A stretch of 64,000 bases of DNA, taken from the NCBI RefSeq assembly GCF_009911795.1, contig NZ_CP047898.1, forward strand, positions 806,001 through 870,000, written 5' to 3'. Of the stretch, positions 43,220 to 52,641 are shown one piece after another. The number at the start of each line of letters is the position of its first letter. Positions within the stretch are counted from its first letter, which is position 1. This DNA comes from Pseudarthrobacter psychrotolerans. Lineage in GTDB: Bacteria > Actinomycetota > Actinomycetes > Actinomycetales > Micrococcaceae. A model generated the notes under the pieces. It was not told where the DNA came from, did no database searches, and worked only from the letters and a program-made list of their open reading frames with translations. The translations under genes were made by a program, and so were the position numbers.

Positions 43220-43258
43220 GCTGATGGCCCCGCAACTCCTTCCGTGTCAGGATCAGGT

Positions 43259-44194
43259 ATGCCACACCGCCTGATGCTGCTTGATACTGCGTCCCTGTAC
43301 TTTCGCGCTTTTTATGGCTTGCCGGACACGATCCGACGGACCGACGGAGCGCCGGTGAACGCCGTCCGCGGCCTCCTGGACATGATCGCCCGCCTCACCA
43401 CGGACTACGGGGCAACTCACCTGATTGCCTGCTGGGACGACGACTGGCGTCCGCAGTGGCGCGTGGACCTGATTCCGACCTACAAGTCGCACCGGGTCGC
43501 CGAAGTGGTGGCGGATGCCCCTGACGTTGAGGTGGTCCCGGACGCTCTTGAAGCGCAGCTTCCGATGATCCGCCGCGTCCTCGGGCTCGCCGGCATCGCC
43601 ATTGTCGGGGCTGCGGAACACGAGGCCGATGATGTCGTTGGCACCTACGCCAGCCACGCGGACCTCCCCGTCGATGTGGTCACCGGCGACCGGGATCTCT
43701 TCCAGACGGTCAACGACGAGCGTCAGGTGCGGGTGATCTACACCGCGCGGGGCATGAGGAACCTCGAGGTCGTGACGGACGCCGTCGTTGTCGGGAAGTA
43801 CCGCGTGCTCCCGGAGCAGTATGCAGATTACGCGACCCTTCGCGGCGACGCCTCCGACGGGCTGCCAGGCGTGGCCGGCATCGGCGAGAAGACGGCAGCG
43901 TCGCTCCTGGGCGAGTACGGCACGCTGGAGGGCTTGCTCGCTGCAGCCGCTGACGGGGAAGGCGGTATGTCCGCGTCCGTGCGCTCAAAGCTCGCCGCTG
44001 CCGCCGACTACCTGACTGTCGCGCCCACCGTCGTGAAAATCGTGCGCGACCTGAAGCTTCCCACGCTCGAGGAAGCGGGAGCGCAGCTGCACCCCGTCGT
44101 CGGCGCATCGCGCGCCGAACTGGAGCATCTTGCCGTCGAATGGAACCTTGGCGGTTCGGTCAAGCGGCTGCTCGACGCGCTTGACCAACGCTAA
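43259..44194 (+). CDS. 5'-3' exonuclease (PolA N-terminal/flap nuclease type)
   Basis: 311 residues from ATG 43259; an earlier in-frame start at 43205 lies in the 13-bp repeats. Similar to the nuclease domain of DNA polymerase I: MLLDTASLYFRAFYGLPDTI, the acidic metal site in AAEHEADDVVGTYASH and VDVVTGDRDLFQTVND, and the helix-hairpin-helix GDASDGLPGVAGIGEKTAAS. Stand-alone proteins of this kind process RNA primers or flaps during replication and repair. Monocistronic. Confidence 0.92.
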   Translation: MPHRLMLLDTASLYFRAFYGLPDTIRRTDGAPVNAVRGLLDMIARLTTDYGATHLIACWDDDWRPQWRVDLIPTYKSHRVAEVVADAPDVEVVPDALEAQLPMIRRVLGLAGIAIVGAAEHEADDVVGTYASHADLPVDVVTGDRDLFQTVNDERQVRVIYTARGMRNLEVVTDAVVVGKYRVLPEQYADYATLRGDASDGLPGVAGIGEKTAASLLGEYGTLEGLLAAAADGEGGMSASVRSKLAAAADYLTVAPTVVKIVRDLKLPTLEEAGAQLHPVVGASRAELEHLAVEWNLGGSVKRLLDALDQR

Positions 44195-44258
44195 CGGTGA
44201 TTCTGCATGCGCCGACGGGGACGTCCGGTCCGACGCGGCAGCCGAAGTATCGGGGGAG

Positions 44259-45869
44259 CTAGACCATCTGGGGGACGCCCCACTCCGGCCATGGTTCGTC
44301 CACTGGTGCCTGTTGCCGGATCCAAGCCGGAAGGGGATCCTCAGGCATGGCCGTGCTAGGGCATAGTTCCAGCCCGTCGGGCGGGAACGGATCCGGATCG
44401 TCGAGCGGCCACTGCAGCCAGACCCACTCCGGCAAGGGATCTACCGGTCGCAGATTCTCAGGCGGAGGTTCGCGGGACAGGATGTCTTCAGGCACGTCCG
44501 GGCCAAGTTCCAGGTGTCTTGCTTCATTCTTGAATTGGGGTGGCCAGTCGGGTGGTTCCCAGTCCTGTTGTTCGCTGGCGTACTGACGGCCTGTCGGTGA
44601 AATCCAGCCTGGTGGCATGTCGGCGGTCGCACCGGTGGGTGTCCAAGCCGTGGTGTGTTTCAGCCTGTGGTGTTTGTGGCATGGCTGGCCGAGGTTGCTG
44701 ATGCCGGTGGTGCCGCCGTCTGCCCATGAGAGAAGGTGATCGGCTTCGTTGTCCAGGGATTGGTTGGTGCAGCCGGGGAACGGGCATTTCCCGTCCCGCA
44801 GGCGGAGCCATTGCCGCATGCTGACCGGGATGCGGTAGCTGGTGCGCCCGATCTCCAGCGGTGCCCCGTCGCGGGGATCGGTAAGGACCCGGTGGAACGA
44901 CGTGGAACTTTCGGCCATCAGCCGGCTCGCCATGGAGGCCGGGATTGGACCGTATCCGTCGAGCATGGCGGGTTCGTCGGTGAGGCCCATAAGGGAGAAC
45001 ACCGGCACGGTCATAAGGACCTGCGCTGACGGTGACGGGGCGTCGTCGGTTCTGCCGCCCAGGAGCCAGGAAGCGGCGGTGTCGGCGCGGAGTTGGGTCA
45101 GTGTTCGCGTCTCGGCGGGGCCCTGCATTGCGCGGGCTGCGGTGGTGGTACGGTCCCAAATCCCCGCCGCCTGGTCCGCGGGGAGGTAGGCCGAGAGCCA
45201 GGCCATGCCGTCCCGGTCCGGGGCGAACTCCAGCCGGCGGTCCAGGGCACTTTTAGTGTGGCGCCTTTCGATGCTGTCCGGGTGGTGGCGTTCGCGCCAG
45301 GTCCGGGCTTGGTGCCGGAACCGGGACGGTACGAGTTCCCCGGCGGGACAGCCCTGTGCCGGGTTGGGTGCGTCCGGGTCCAGGAAGTGGGCTTCCAGGG
45401 CGGCAGCGCCAGCCGGGTTCAGGCTGGCTGTTTCGTCGACCATGGCCCGGGCATGCTGCCACGAAATGTTCCCGGCCTGCAGGGCGGCCAGCGTCAGCGG
45501 CAGGGTGGTTGTCAGTTCATGGGCCTCGGCCAGGAGCGCACCGGCCGTCCGCTCGCTGACCGCCAGGACGCACGCTACCTCAGCGACTACCGCCATCTCC
45601 TGAGCGATGCGGCCCTGCGGCAGCGCGTTTGGGGAGGCCATCGCCCGTGTACTGTCGGCGAACCCTGCTGCGGCGTGGACTACCAGGGCAGCCGTCGCGG
45701 CTTGCAGCCGGGCCGCCTCCGCGAGGGTGTCCAGCCAGCCGTCCAACTGATGCCGCAGCGGATCCGGATCCTCTTGACCCGCGGAGCCTGCGCCGGGGAT
45801 CACTACGGCAAGGGCAGCGACAGACGCCTTGATGGCATCCAACGCCTCCACCGCTGTTGTCCCTTTCAT
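44259..45869 (-). CDS. HNH endonuclease with DUF222 domain
   Basis: 536 residues from ATG 45869; the frame continues upstream to 46316 but that part overlaps another gene and has no family sequence. Residues about 30-350 are DUF222 (LQAATAALVVHAAAGF, ALQAGNISWQHARAMVDETA). The HNH nuclease follows at about 400-450 with CPFPGCTNQSLDNEADHLLS, WADGGTTGISNLGQPCHKHH. The last ~90 residues are Pro/Glu/Trp-rich. These proteins are present in many copies in high-GC actinobacteria, often linked to mobile 13E12-type elements; function is uncertain. Confidence 0.9.
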   Translation of the reverse strand: MKGTTAVEALDAIKASVAALAVVIPGAGSAGQEDPDPLRHQLDGWLDTLAEAARLQAATAALVVHAAAGFADSTRAMASPNALPQGRIAQEMAVVAEVACVLAVSERTAGALLAEAHELTTTLPLTLAALQAGNISWQHARAMVDETASLNPAGAAALEAHFLDPDAPNPAQGCPAGELVPSRFRHQARTWRERHHPDSIERRHTKSALDRRLEFAPDRDGMAWLSAYLPADQAAGIWDRTTTAARAMQGPAETRTLTQLRADTAASWLLGGRTDDAPSPSAQVLMTVPVFSLMGLTDEPAMLDGYGPIPASMASRLMAESSTSFHRVLTDPRDGAPLEIGRTSYRIPVSMRQWLRLRDGKCPFPGCTNQSLDNEADHLLSWADGGTTGISNLGQPCHKHHRLKHTTAWTPTGATADMPPGWISPTGRQYASEQQDWEPPDWPPQFKNEARHLELGPDVPEDILSREPPPENLRPVDPLPEWVWLQWPLDDPDPFPPDGLELCPSTAMPEDPLPAWIRQQAPVDEPWPEWGVPQMV

Positions 45870-46023
45870 ACTCACATCATCTTGCGAGGCACTGACATTT
45901 AAGGTCCCCGGGTGCCTGTTCCGAGAAAAACTCCGGGAAAGTTTTTTTCGGCCGCCGGCTGGGGGCCGATATGCCATGCTGTGGCGGGCCTGGAACGGCG
46001 CCGCGCTCTGACGCGCTGGTTGC

Positions 46024-46605
46024 TCAGTCAGTTGCCGTGAGGAACCGGCCGTTCCTGATCCGCGACGGGCCAAAGGCGACGGTGAGCGGGGCAATGGCCC
46101 GCGGTCTGCGTTCCCGCGCCAGTGGACGGCCGACGGCGACATGGGGCACCCAGTGCGGGTAACGGTAGCCCAGTGCCGGTGAGCTGAGGATGAAGTCGTC
46201 CACATTGTCCACGAGGAGCCGGTCCAGCAGATCATGCAGGCCCTGCACCAGGGACACCTGGTAGTCCTGCACCCGACGGGGCACGTCCACTCCGAGTCCG
46301 GAGATGCCTCCGCCACCCAGCACGATCAGTTGTTCAGAGGTTCCCGTGAACCCGTCCAGTACGGGCAGGCCCTGCAGCCAGCCCGTTGTGTGCCGGGCGG
46401 CGTCACCGGCCGGGGTGATCCCCTTGGTCCAGTCCGCGACGTCCTGCGCAAAATCCGCCAAGATGCCGATATGCAGCAGCGTCAGGTGCAGCCCCTGCGG
46501 CCTGCGCAGGGCGCTGACATAGCTGCCCAGGGCCTCGTAGTCAGAGGGGGCTGATCCCACCGCCAGGACCGGAACCTCCACGGTGATGCGGGGCAACGGC
46601 TGCAC
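46024..46605 (-). CDS. 2H phosphoesterase (2'-5' RNA ligase-like) protein
   Basis: 193 residues from GTG 46605, chosen because GAGGAGG lies 5 bases upstream and conserved sequence (ITVEVPVLAVGS) starts there; the longer frame to 46965 is a Pro/Arg-rich artefact. Two HxT/V-type motifs, GLHLTLLHIG and WVPHVAVGRPL, define the 2H superfamily active site (cyclic phosphodiesterase/2'-5' ligase). Diverges from the EF-G-like gene. Substrate unknown, probably a cyclic nucleotide phosphate. Confidence 0.75.
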   Translation of the reverse strand: MQPLPRITVEVPVLAVGSAPSDYEALGSYVSALRRPQGLHLTLLHIGILADFAQDVADWTKGITPAGDAARHTTGWLQGLPVLDGFTGTSEQLIVLGGGGISGLGVDVPRRVQDYQVSLVQGLHDLLDRLLVDNVDDFILSSPALGYRYPHWVPHVAVGRPLARERRPRAIAPLTVAFGPSRIRNGRFLTATD

Positions 46606-46769
46606 ACGGACCTCCTCACAGCGGCACGGACCTTTTGGGCTCTGGCTGCAATTATCCACCGCTGTGGCCGCCTCGTCCCGGTAGTTGCTCTTGCCCTTGC
46701 GCCCGCCAGGGTGTCGAATCAGAGAACACGATTCGGCCCGGTGCATGGCGAAGACGCCAGGAGGTTCCC

Positions 46770-48929
46770 ATGTCAGTGAAAGGCGCAAAGGACACAGCGC
46801 GGACACCGGGGCGTGGAGGGCCGGAAGTGCGCCGGGCTGAGGCTTCCAACGGAATCGCGGTAGCGGATTCGAAGCAGGTGCGCAATGTGGCGCTTGTGGG
46901 GCATTCGGGCGCCGGGAAGACCCTGCTGATCGAAGCATTACTGGCCGCCCACGGCATGATTTCACGCAAAGGCTCCATCGCGGAGGGCACCACCGTCAGT
47001 GACTCCGACCCGTCAGCAGTGCGGCAGCAGCGGTCGGTCACCCTGTCCCTGGTTCCGCTGCTTATCAACGGCATTAAGGTGAACCTGCTGGATACGCCAG
47101 GGTATCCGGACTTTATCGGCGAACTTCGGGCGGGGCTGCGGGCTGCGGACTCCGCCCTCTTTGTTGTCTCCGCCGTGGACGGCATCGATGCCACCACTAC
47201 GGCGCTCTGGGGCGAATGCGAACGCCTCGGCACGCCGCGGGCCGTGGTCATCTCCCGCGTTGACCACCCCCGGGCAGATTACGACGGCGTCCTGGCCGCC
47301 TGCCAGCGGGCGTTCGGCGACGCGGTGCTGCCACTGTACGTCCCGGTCCGGTCCGGCGGCGAAACCAGCGGGCTGCTCGGATTGTTGACGGGCACGGTCT
47401 CGGACTACTCCGCCGGGGAGGCGTACGCCGGTTCCCGGGACGCTGACCCCGGCGAGCGCGCGGAGTCTGAAACCGCCCGGGGCCGGCTCATTGAAGGGAT
47501 CATCGCCGAAAGCGAGGACGAGACCCTGATGGACCGTTATCTGGGTGGTGAGGACATCGATACGGATGTCCTCATCGCGGACCTGGAAACCGCCGTCGCC
47601 CGTGGTTCCTTCTTCCCGGTCCTGCCCACCTCCGCTGTCACCGGGCTCGGCACCGCGGAACTGATGGAAGTCCTGACCAGGGGCTTCCCGTCGCCGGTGG
47701 AGGGCGGCCTCCCGGCGGTGACGGACTTGGCGGGCGGTCCCGCGGCGGCCTTGGCCTGTGACCCGGACGGGCCGCTGGCGGCTGAGGTGGTGCGCACTAC
47801 CATTGATCCGTTCCTGGGCAGGGTCTGCCTGACGCGCGTCTTTTCGGGTACGTTGCGTGCTGACACTCCCGTGCACGTCGGCGGGCACGGGCTCGCGGAC
47901 CGCGGCCATCAGGACCATGACACTGACGAGCGCGTCACCCACCTGTATTCCCCGTTGGGCACCAACCTGCGTCCGGTAGCGCACGCTGTTGCCGGTGACA
48001 TCTGTGCGCTGGCGAAACTGGGAAGCGCCGAAACCGGGGACACGATCTCGGCCAAGGACCAGCCGCTGCTGCTGGCCACCTGGGAGATGCCGGAGCCGCT
48101 GATGCCGGTGGCAGTCGAGGCGGACTCGCGCAGTGACGAGGACGCGCTGGCCCGAAGCCTGGCCAAAGTGGCCGCCGGCGATCCCACGCTGCGTGTGGAG
48201 CGGAACGCGGAAACACACCAGCTGATCCTGTGGTGCATGGGGGAGGCCCATGCCGAGGTGGTGCTGGACAGGCTGCGCGACCAGGGCGTAAAGCTGCACA
48301 CCGTTGGCGTGGTGACGCCGCTGCGGGAAACGTTCGCCGCACCGGCCACGGGCCACGGCCGGCACGTCAAACAGTCCGGCGGGCACGGGCAGTATGCCGT
48401 CTGCGACATCGATGTGGAGCCGCTGGACCGAGGCGGCGGATTCGAATTCGTCGACAAAACGGTAGGCGGGGTGATTCCAGGTACGTTCATCGCCTCCGTC
48501 GAGAAAGGCGTGCGCTCGCAGATGCAAAAAGGCTTGGCTGCCGGGTTCCCCGTGGTAGACCTGCGCGTCACCCTGGTGGGTGGCAAGGCCCACAGCGTTG
48601 ACTCGTCAGACGCCGCCTTCCAGGCGGCAGGCGCCCTGGCGCTCCGGGAGGCCGCCGCGGCCGGTCGCATCCAGCTGCTCGAGCCCGTTTCCTCGGTCAG
48701 TATCACCGTGTCCGAGGCGCACGTAGGTGCCGTGATGAGTGACCTCTCAGCACGCCGCGGCAGGCTCACCGGTACGGCCACCACCGGTGGTGAACTGACC
48801 GAAATCAGCGCGGAAGTCCCTGATCAGGAACTGCTGAAGTACGCCGTGGAGCTGCGGGCGCTGACTGCCGGAACCGGCCGGTTCCGGCGCCGCTACCTCC
48901 GGCACGACCCGGTGCCCAGCGGCTCATGA
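46770..48929 (+). CDS. Elongation factor G-like protein (EF-G2)
   Basis: 719 residues from ATG 46770 with AGGAGG 6 bases upstream. GTPase domain: VALVGHSGAGKTLLIEALLA (G1), NLLDTPGYPDFIGEL (G3), VVISRVDHPRADYDG in place of the NKxD (G4), so the guanine motif is altered. Domains II-V follow with LTRVFSGTLRADTPVHVG, SGGHGQYAVCDIDVEP, FVDKTVGGVIPGTFI and SDLSARRGRLTG. Actinobacteria carry such a second EF-G whose role is not translocation as in FusA; proposed roles include ribosome rescue or recycling. It runs directly into an MFS gene 10 bp downstream. Confidence 0.9.
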   Translation: MSVKGAKDTARTPGRGGPEVRRAEASNGIAVADSKQVRNVALVGHSGAGKTLLIEALLAAHGMISRKGSIAEGTTVSDSDPSAVRQQRSVTLSLVPLLINGIKVNLLDTPGYPDFIGELRAGLRAADSALFVVSAVDGIDATTTALWGECERLGTPRAVVISRVDHPRADYDGVLAACQRAFGDAVLPLYVPVRSGGETSGLLGLLTGTVSDYSAGEAYAGSRDADPGERAESETARGRLIEGIIAESEDETLMDRYLGGEDIDTDVLIADLETAVARGSFFPVLPTSAVTGLGTAELMEVLTRGFPSPVEGGLPAVTDLAGGPAAALACDPDGPLAAEVVRTTIDPFLGRVCLTRVFSGTLRADTPVHVGGHGLADRGHQDHDTDERVTHLYSPLGTNLRPVAHAVAGDICALAKLGSAETGDTISAKDQPLLLATWEMPEPLMPVAVEADSRSDEDALARSLAKVAAGDPTLRVERNAETHQLILWCMGEAHAEVVLDRLRDQGVKLHTVGVVTPLRETFAAPATGHGRHVKQSGGHGQYAVCDIDVEPLDRGGGFEFVDKTVGGVIPGTFIASVEKGVRSQMQKGLAAGFPVVDLRVTLVGGKAHSVDSSDAAFQAAGALALREAAAAGRIQLLEPVSSVSITVSEAHVGAVMSDLSARRGRLTGTATTGGELTEISAEVPDQELLKYAVELRALTAGTGRFRRRYLRHDPVPSGS

Positions 48930-48939
48930 GCGCCGCATC

Positions 48940-50241
48940 ATGAACCCCGCCGCGCTGAAGATCCAGCGCATCTACCTCACCCTGACCCTGGGCAATACGC
49001 TGGCGGCCTCATTCATCTGGGGAATCAACACGCTCTTTCTCCTGGATGCCGGGCTGAGCAACCTGGAAGCCTTCGCGGCCAACGCCTTCTTCACGGCCGG
49101 AATGGTCCTGTTCGAAGTGCCCACCGGGGTCATCGCGGACGGTTGGGGACGCCGGGTCTCGTTCCTGCTCGGCACGGTGACCCTGGCTGCCTCCACCTAC
49201 CTGTATTACCTGCTCTGGCAGTTGTCCGCGCCCTTCTGGGCCTGGGCGGTGGTGTCGGTCCTGCTGGGCCTGGGTTTCACGTTCTTCTCCGGCGCCGTGG
49301 AGGCATGGCTGGTGGACGCGTTGCACTTCTCCGGCTTCGACGGTGCTTTGGAGGCGGTGTTCGGACGGGCGCAGATGGTCGCCGGCGTCGCGATGCTCGT
49401 GGGCTCGACGGCCGGCGGCGTGATCGCCCAGGCCACTGACCTTGGGGTCCCGTTCCTGTTGCGCGTAGGCGTACTCCTGGCGATGTTCGGGGTGGCCTTT
49501 TGGCTGATGCACGATGTTGGTTTCACCCCGGAACGTTCTCCCCATCCGCTGGAGGCGACCCGGGCCGTGCTGTCCGCTTCCATCGACAACGGCCTGAAAA
49601 ACCCGCCCGTGCGGTACATTATGCTGGCCGCACCGTTCAGCGCCGGCGTGGGGATCTATGTCTTCTACGCGCTGCAGCCCTACCTGCTGGAGCTCTTCGG
49701 CGACCCGCACGCCTACTCGGTGGCCGGACTCGCCGCGGGCATTGTGGCCGGCGCGCAGGTGGTGGGCGGCTGGCTGGCGCCGATGGTCCGGCGCCTGGTC
49801 CGCAAACGCACCACGGTCCTGGTGGTGAGCAGCAGCATGGGCGCACTGATCCTGGTGGCGCTCGGCATTACGGGCGTGTTTTGGGTGGCGCTGCTGCTGC
49901 TGGTGCTGTGGGCCCTGGTCTCAGCGGCGGGCACTCCGGTGCGGCAGGCCTACCTGAACGACATGATCGCTTCAAAGCAGCGGGCAACGGTGCTCAGCTT
50001 CGATTCACTGGTGGGATCCAGCGGCGGCATTGTGGTGCAGCCGCTCATGGGCCGGACAGCGGATGTGTACGGCTACCCCCTCTCGCTCGCCATCAGCGGT
50101 GTGATCGAACTGTTCGCCGTGCCGTTCCTGCTGGCGAGCCGCCGACGGCGCTCGCCGGCCGACACAGCAACCACCGACACAGCAACCACCGACACAGCAA
50201 CCACCGACACAGCAACCACCGACACCGGCCCATCGGCCTGA
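48940..50241 (+). CDS. MFS transporter (drug:H+ antiporter-like)
   Basis: 433 residues from ATG 48940, 10 bp after the EF-G-like stop. Twelve helices, with FEVPTGVIADGWGRRVSFLL (loop 2-3 motif) and ALVSAAGTPVRQAYLNDMIA, as in uncharacterised MFS exporters. The C-terminal tail is extended by four DTATT repeats encoded by a 15-bp tandem repeat. Substrate unknown; export of toxic compounds is the family expectation. Likely co-transcribed with the EF-G-like gene. Confidence 0.88.
   Translation: MNPAALKIQRIYLTLTLGNTLAASFIWGINTLFLLDAGLSNLEAFAANAFFTAGMVLFEVPTGVIADGWGRRVSFLLGTVTLAASTYLYYLLWQLSAPFWAWAVVSVLLGLGFTFFSGAVEAWLVDALHFSGFDGALEAVFGRAQMVAGVAMLVGSTAGGVIAQATDLGVPFLLRVGVLLAMFGVAFWLMHDVGFTPERSPHPLEATRAVLSASIDNGLKNPPVRYIMLAAPFSAGVGIYVFYALQPYLLELFGDPHAYSVAGLAAGIVAGAQVVGGWLAPMVRRLVRKRTTVLVVSSSMGALILVALGITGVFWVALLLLVLWALVSAAGTPVRQAYLNDMIASKQRATVLSFDSLVGSSGGIVVQPLMGRTADVYGYPLSLAISGVIELFAVPFLLASRRRRSPADTATTDTATTDTATTDTATTDTGPSA
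50161..50220 (+). repeat. Four tandem 15-bp units at the end of the MFS gene
   Basis: GACACAGCAACCACC is repeated four times without change, followed by a partial fifth (GACACCGG). In frame it encodes Asp-Thr-Ala-Thr-Thr in the cytoplasmic tail. Confidence 0.97.
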
Positions 50242-50344
50242 GGCTATGGACCCGGCACAAAGAATTTGAGCCTTGAGAGTCCCAACCCGTCGGAGTATCG
50301 TGGCGCAAACCCACCTTGCGCAACACCCTGACTTGGGAGCGATC

Positions 50345-52192
50345 ATGCCTAGTGTGCGACGTCGATTGGCTGCTGTGACGGCTGTCCTAGCCTTGAGCGT
50401 AACTACCGGGGCGGTGACCAGTCCCGCGTTCGCAGACCCCCGCGCGACGGATAAAGCCCCGACAGCCACCGGCTACGGCGGGGCGGTGAGCACCGTTGAT
50501 CCCGAGGCGTCCGCTGCGGCGATCGAGGTCCTGCGCGACGGCGGCAACGCCGCGGATGCCGCCGTCGCCGCGGCCGCGACCCTGGGTGTGACCGAGCCCT
50601 ACAGCGCCGGCATCGGCGGCGGCGGATACTTCGTGTTCTACGACGCGAAGACCGGCAAGGTGGGAACCATCGATGGCCGCGAAACGGCTCCGGCAACGAT
50701 GCCCGCCGACGCGTTCATCGATCCGGCCACCATCACGCCAGCCAACCCCGCAGGCAGTCCATACCCGTTTACCCCTGAACTGGTCACCAGTGGCGTCTCC
50801 GTAGGCGTCCCCGGAACGCCGGCCACGTGGGAGCGGGCCTTGGAACGGTGGGGAACGCTGGACCTTGGCGAGGCCCTCAAGCCCGCCATCAAGGTAGCTG
50901 GCCGTGGCTTTGTGGTGGATGAAACGTTCCGCCAGCAGACGCTCGATAACAAGGTCCGGTTCTCGGCCTTCCCCGCCACGGCGAGTCTCTACCTACCCGG
51001 CGGTGACGCTCCCGCCGTCGGCAGTATCTTCCACAACCAGGACCTCGCCAGGACGTACCGGCTCCTCGCCAAACAGGGAACCGACGCTTTCTACGGCGGG
51101 ACGCTCGCAGCGGAGATCGCCGCCACGGTCCAGTCACCGCCGAAGAGCGACACCACCACGCTGCCTGTTCCGGCCGGCTACCTCACGACGGCGGATCTCG
51201 CCGCATACCGGACGCTGGACCAGGAGCCCACGCATGTGGAGTACCGCGGCTACGACGTCTACGGCATGGCGCCGTCCAGCAGCGGCGGCACAACAGTGGG
51301 AGAGGCGCTGAATATCCTGGCGCCCTTCAACCTCCGTGAGATGACCACGCCGGATGCCCTGCATCACTATCTCGAGGCCAGCGCACTAGCCTTCGGGGAC
51401 CGTGCCAAGTACGTGGGCGACCCGGCCTTCGTCGACGTCCCCACCGATGCCCTCACCGATCCGCAGTTTGGCAAGGAGCGGGCCTGCGCCGTTGACCCCG
51501 CGACCGCGGCAACCAAGCCGGTACCGGCAGGGAATGTGTCAGAGTACGACGGCGTGTGCCCGGTTACGCCGGCGGCAGCCGCAGACGAGAAGGACACCGA
51601 AAACATCTCCACGACCAACCTGACTGTCGCTGACAAGTGGGGCAACGTGGTGGAATACACCCTGACGATCGAGCAGACCGGCGGTTCCGGCATGCTGGTG
51701 CCCGGCCGCGGATTCCTGCTGAACAACGAGCTCACCGACTTCTCCACGGTCTATGTCGCCACAGACCCGAACCGGATCGAGCCCGGCAAGCGCCCACGGT
51801 CCTCGATGTCGCCCACCATCATCCTCAAGGACGAAAAGCCGTTCCTGGCGCTCGGTTCCCCCGGCGGATCGACCATTATCACTACGGTCCTGCAAACCAT
51901 CTTCAACAGGGTGGACCTGGATATGAACATTCTGGACTCGCTGGCGGCACCGCGTGCATCCCAGCGCAACACCGCCAATGTCACGGCCGAGCCGGACTTC
52001 ATCAAGGCATATGGAGACGCGTTGGCACCATACAAACACAAGCTGGTACCTGCCGGTGACGCCTTCACCTCGGCTGCCGAAATTGGTGCGGCGACAGCCA
52101 TCGAGTTTGGGCCCGGCAAGAGCGTGACCGCGGTTGCCGAGCCCGTGCGGCGCGGCGGCGGTTCGGCGATGGTGGTCAAACCGTCGCGGTGA
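50345..52192 (+). CDS. ggt: Gamma-glutamyltransferase, secreted
   Basis: 615 residues from ATG 50345 with GGGAG upstream. Signal peptide at residues 1-30 (RRRLAAVTAVLALSVTTGAV ending AFA). Large-subunit motifs GYGGAVSTVDPEASAAAIEV, DGGNAADAAVAAAATLGVTE, GIGGGGYFVFYD. The autocatalytic cleavage site and nucleophile is Thr423 in ISTTNLTVADKWGN; small-subunit motifs NNELTDF, KRPRSSMSPTI, LGSPGGSTIITTVLQ. Hydrolyses or transfers gamma-glutamyl groups outside the cell, for peptide or glutathione use. Two Cys pairs in an insert near 380-405 (ERACAVDPA, DGVCPVTP) may form a disulfide. Confidence 0.95.
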   Translation: MPSVRRRLAAVTAVLALSVTTGAVTSPAFADPRATDKAPTATGYGGAVSTVDPEASAAAIEVLRDGGNAADAAVAAAATLGVTEPYSAGIGGGGYFVFYDAKTGKVGTIDGRETAPATMPADAFIDPATITPANPAGSPYPFTPELVTSGVSVGVPGTPATWERALERWGTLDLGEALKPAIKVAGRGFVVDETFRQQTLDNKVRFSAFPATASLYLPGGDAPAVGSIFHNQDLARTYRLLAKQGTDAFYGGTLAAEIAATVQSPPKSDTTTLPVPAGYLTTADLAAYRTLDQEPTHVEYRGYDVYGMAPSSSGGTTVGEALNILAPFNLREMTTPDALHHYLEASALAFGDRAKYVGDPAFVDVPTDALTDPQFGKERACAVDPATAATKPVPAGNVSEYDGVCPVTPAAAADEKDTENISTTNLTVADKWGNVVEYTLTIEQTGGSGMLVPGRGFLLNNELTDFSTVYVATDPNRIEPGKRPRSSMSPTIILKDEKPFLALGSPGGSTIITTVLQTIFNRVDLDMNILDSLAAPRASQRNTANVTAEPDFIKAYGDALAPYKHKLVPAGDAFTSAAEIGAATAIEFGPGKSVTAVAEPVRRGGGSAMVVKPSR

Positions 52193-52285
52193 GGCCGGGC
52201 GCCGGGGTGCCGCCCCCAAACGCAAACCACAAACCGCAAACCGCGAGCGGGCCGGGTTCGCGGCGGTGGGACGCGGTGGACCGGG

Positions 52286-52564
52286 TTACTGCCCCATTCC
52301 GGGACGGACGGCCACAAACTCGATGGTGGTCTGAACCTTTTTCTGCGGGCCACGGGAAAACCCCTTGGCATCAAGCTGGTTCTGGGCGCGGTACACGGCC
52401 AGAGCGTCGTCGTAGAGCTCGTTGAGCCGGCGGCCGGAGAACTCCTCCTGGGAGCCGTCGCTGAACGTGACAGTCACGGCGGCGCTGGCCGGGAAGTGCC
52501 GCTTCATGCGGATGAAGCCTTCGGAGTCCTGCTGGAGGTTGATCAAGGGAAATCCTGCTTTCAT
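52286..52564 (-). CDS. Hypothetical protein, 92 aa
   Basis: Starts ATG 52564 and reads MKAGFPLINLQQDSEGFIRM, SAAVTVTFSDGSQEEFSGRR and LYDDALAVYRAQNQLDAKGF. No signal peptide or membrane helix. It looks like a small folded cytoplasmic protein of mixed alpha/beta type. The coding sense is supported by balanced charge and typical third-position GC. It diverges from the HrpB gene with starts under 80 bp apart. Family not recognised. Confidence 0.7.
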   Translation of the reverse strand: MKAGFPLINLQQDSEGFIRMKRHFPASAAVTVTFSDGSQEEFSGRRLNELYDDALAVYRAQNQLDAKGFSRGPQKKVQTTIEFVAVRPGMGQ

Positions 52565-52641
52565 GGTCGGTGACCTCCAGTCTGACCTATCCCACCGCAC
52601 CTGTGCTGCCGCCGGTGCGTGATTGCGGCGACAATGGACGG

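Noticed and set aside
45870..46316. Extension of the HNH endonuclease upstream of 45869
   Set aside because: Runs antisense/in another frame through the 2H phosphoesterase gene and has Trp/Cys/Arg-rich nonsense composition.
46606..46965. Longer N-terminus of the 2H phosphoesterase
   Set aside because: Pro/Arg-rich, overlaps the EF-G-like start region, and a GTG with GAGGAGG at 46605 fits the conserved start.
50161..50220. CRISPR-like direct repeats
   Set aside because: Units are 15 bp, have no spacers and lie in frame inside a coding region.
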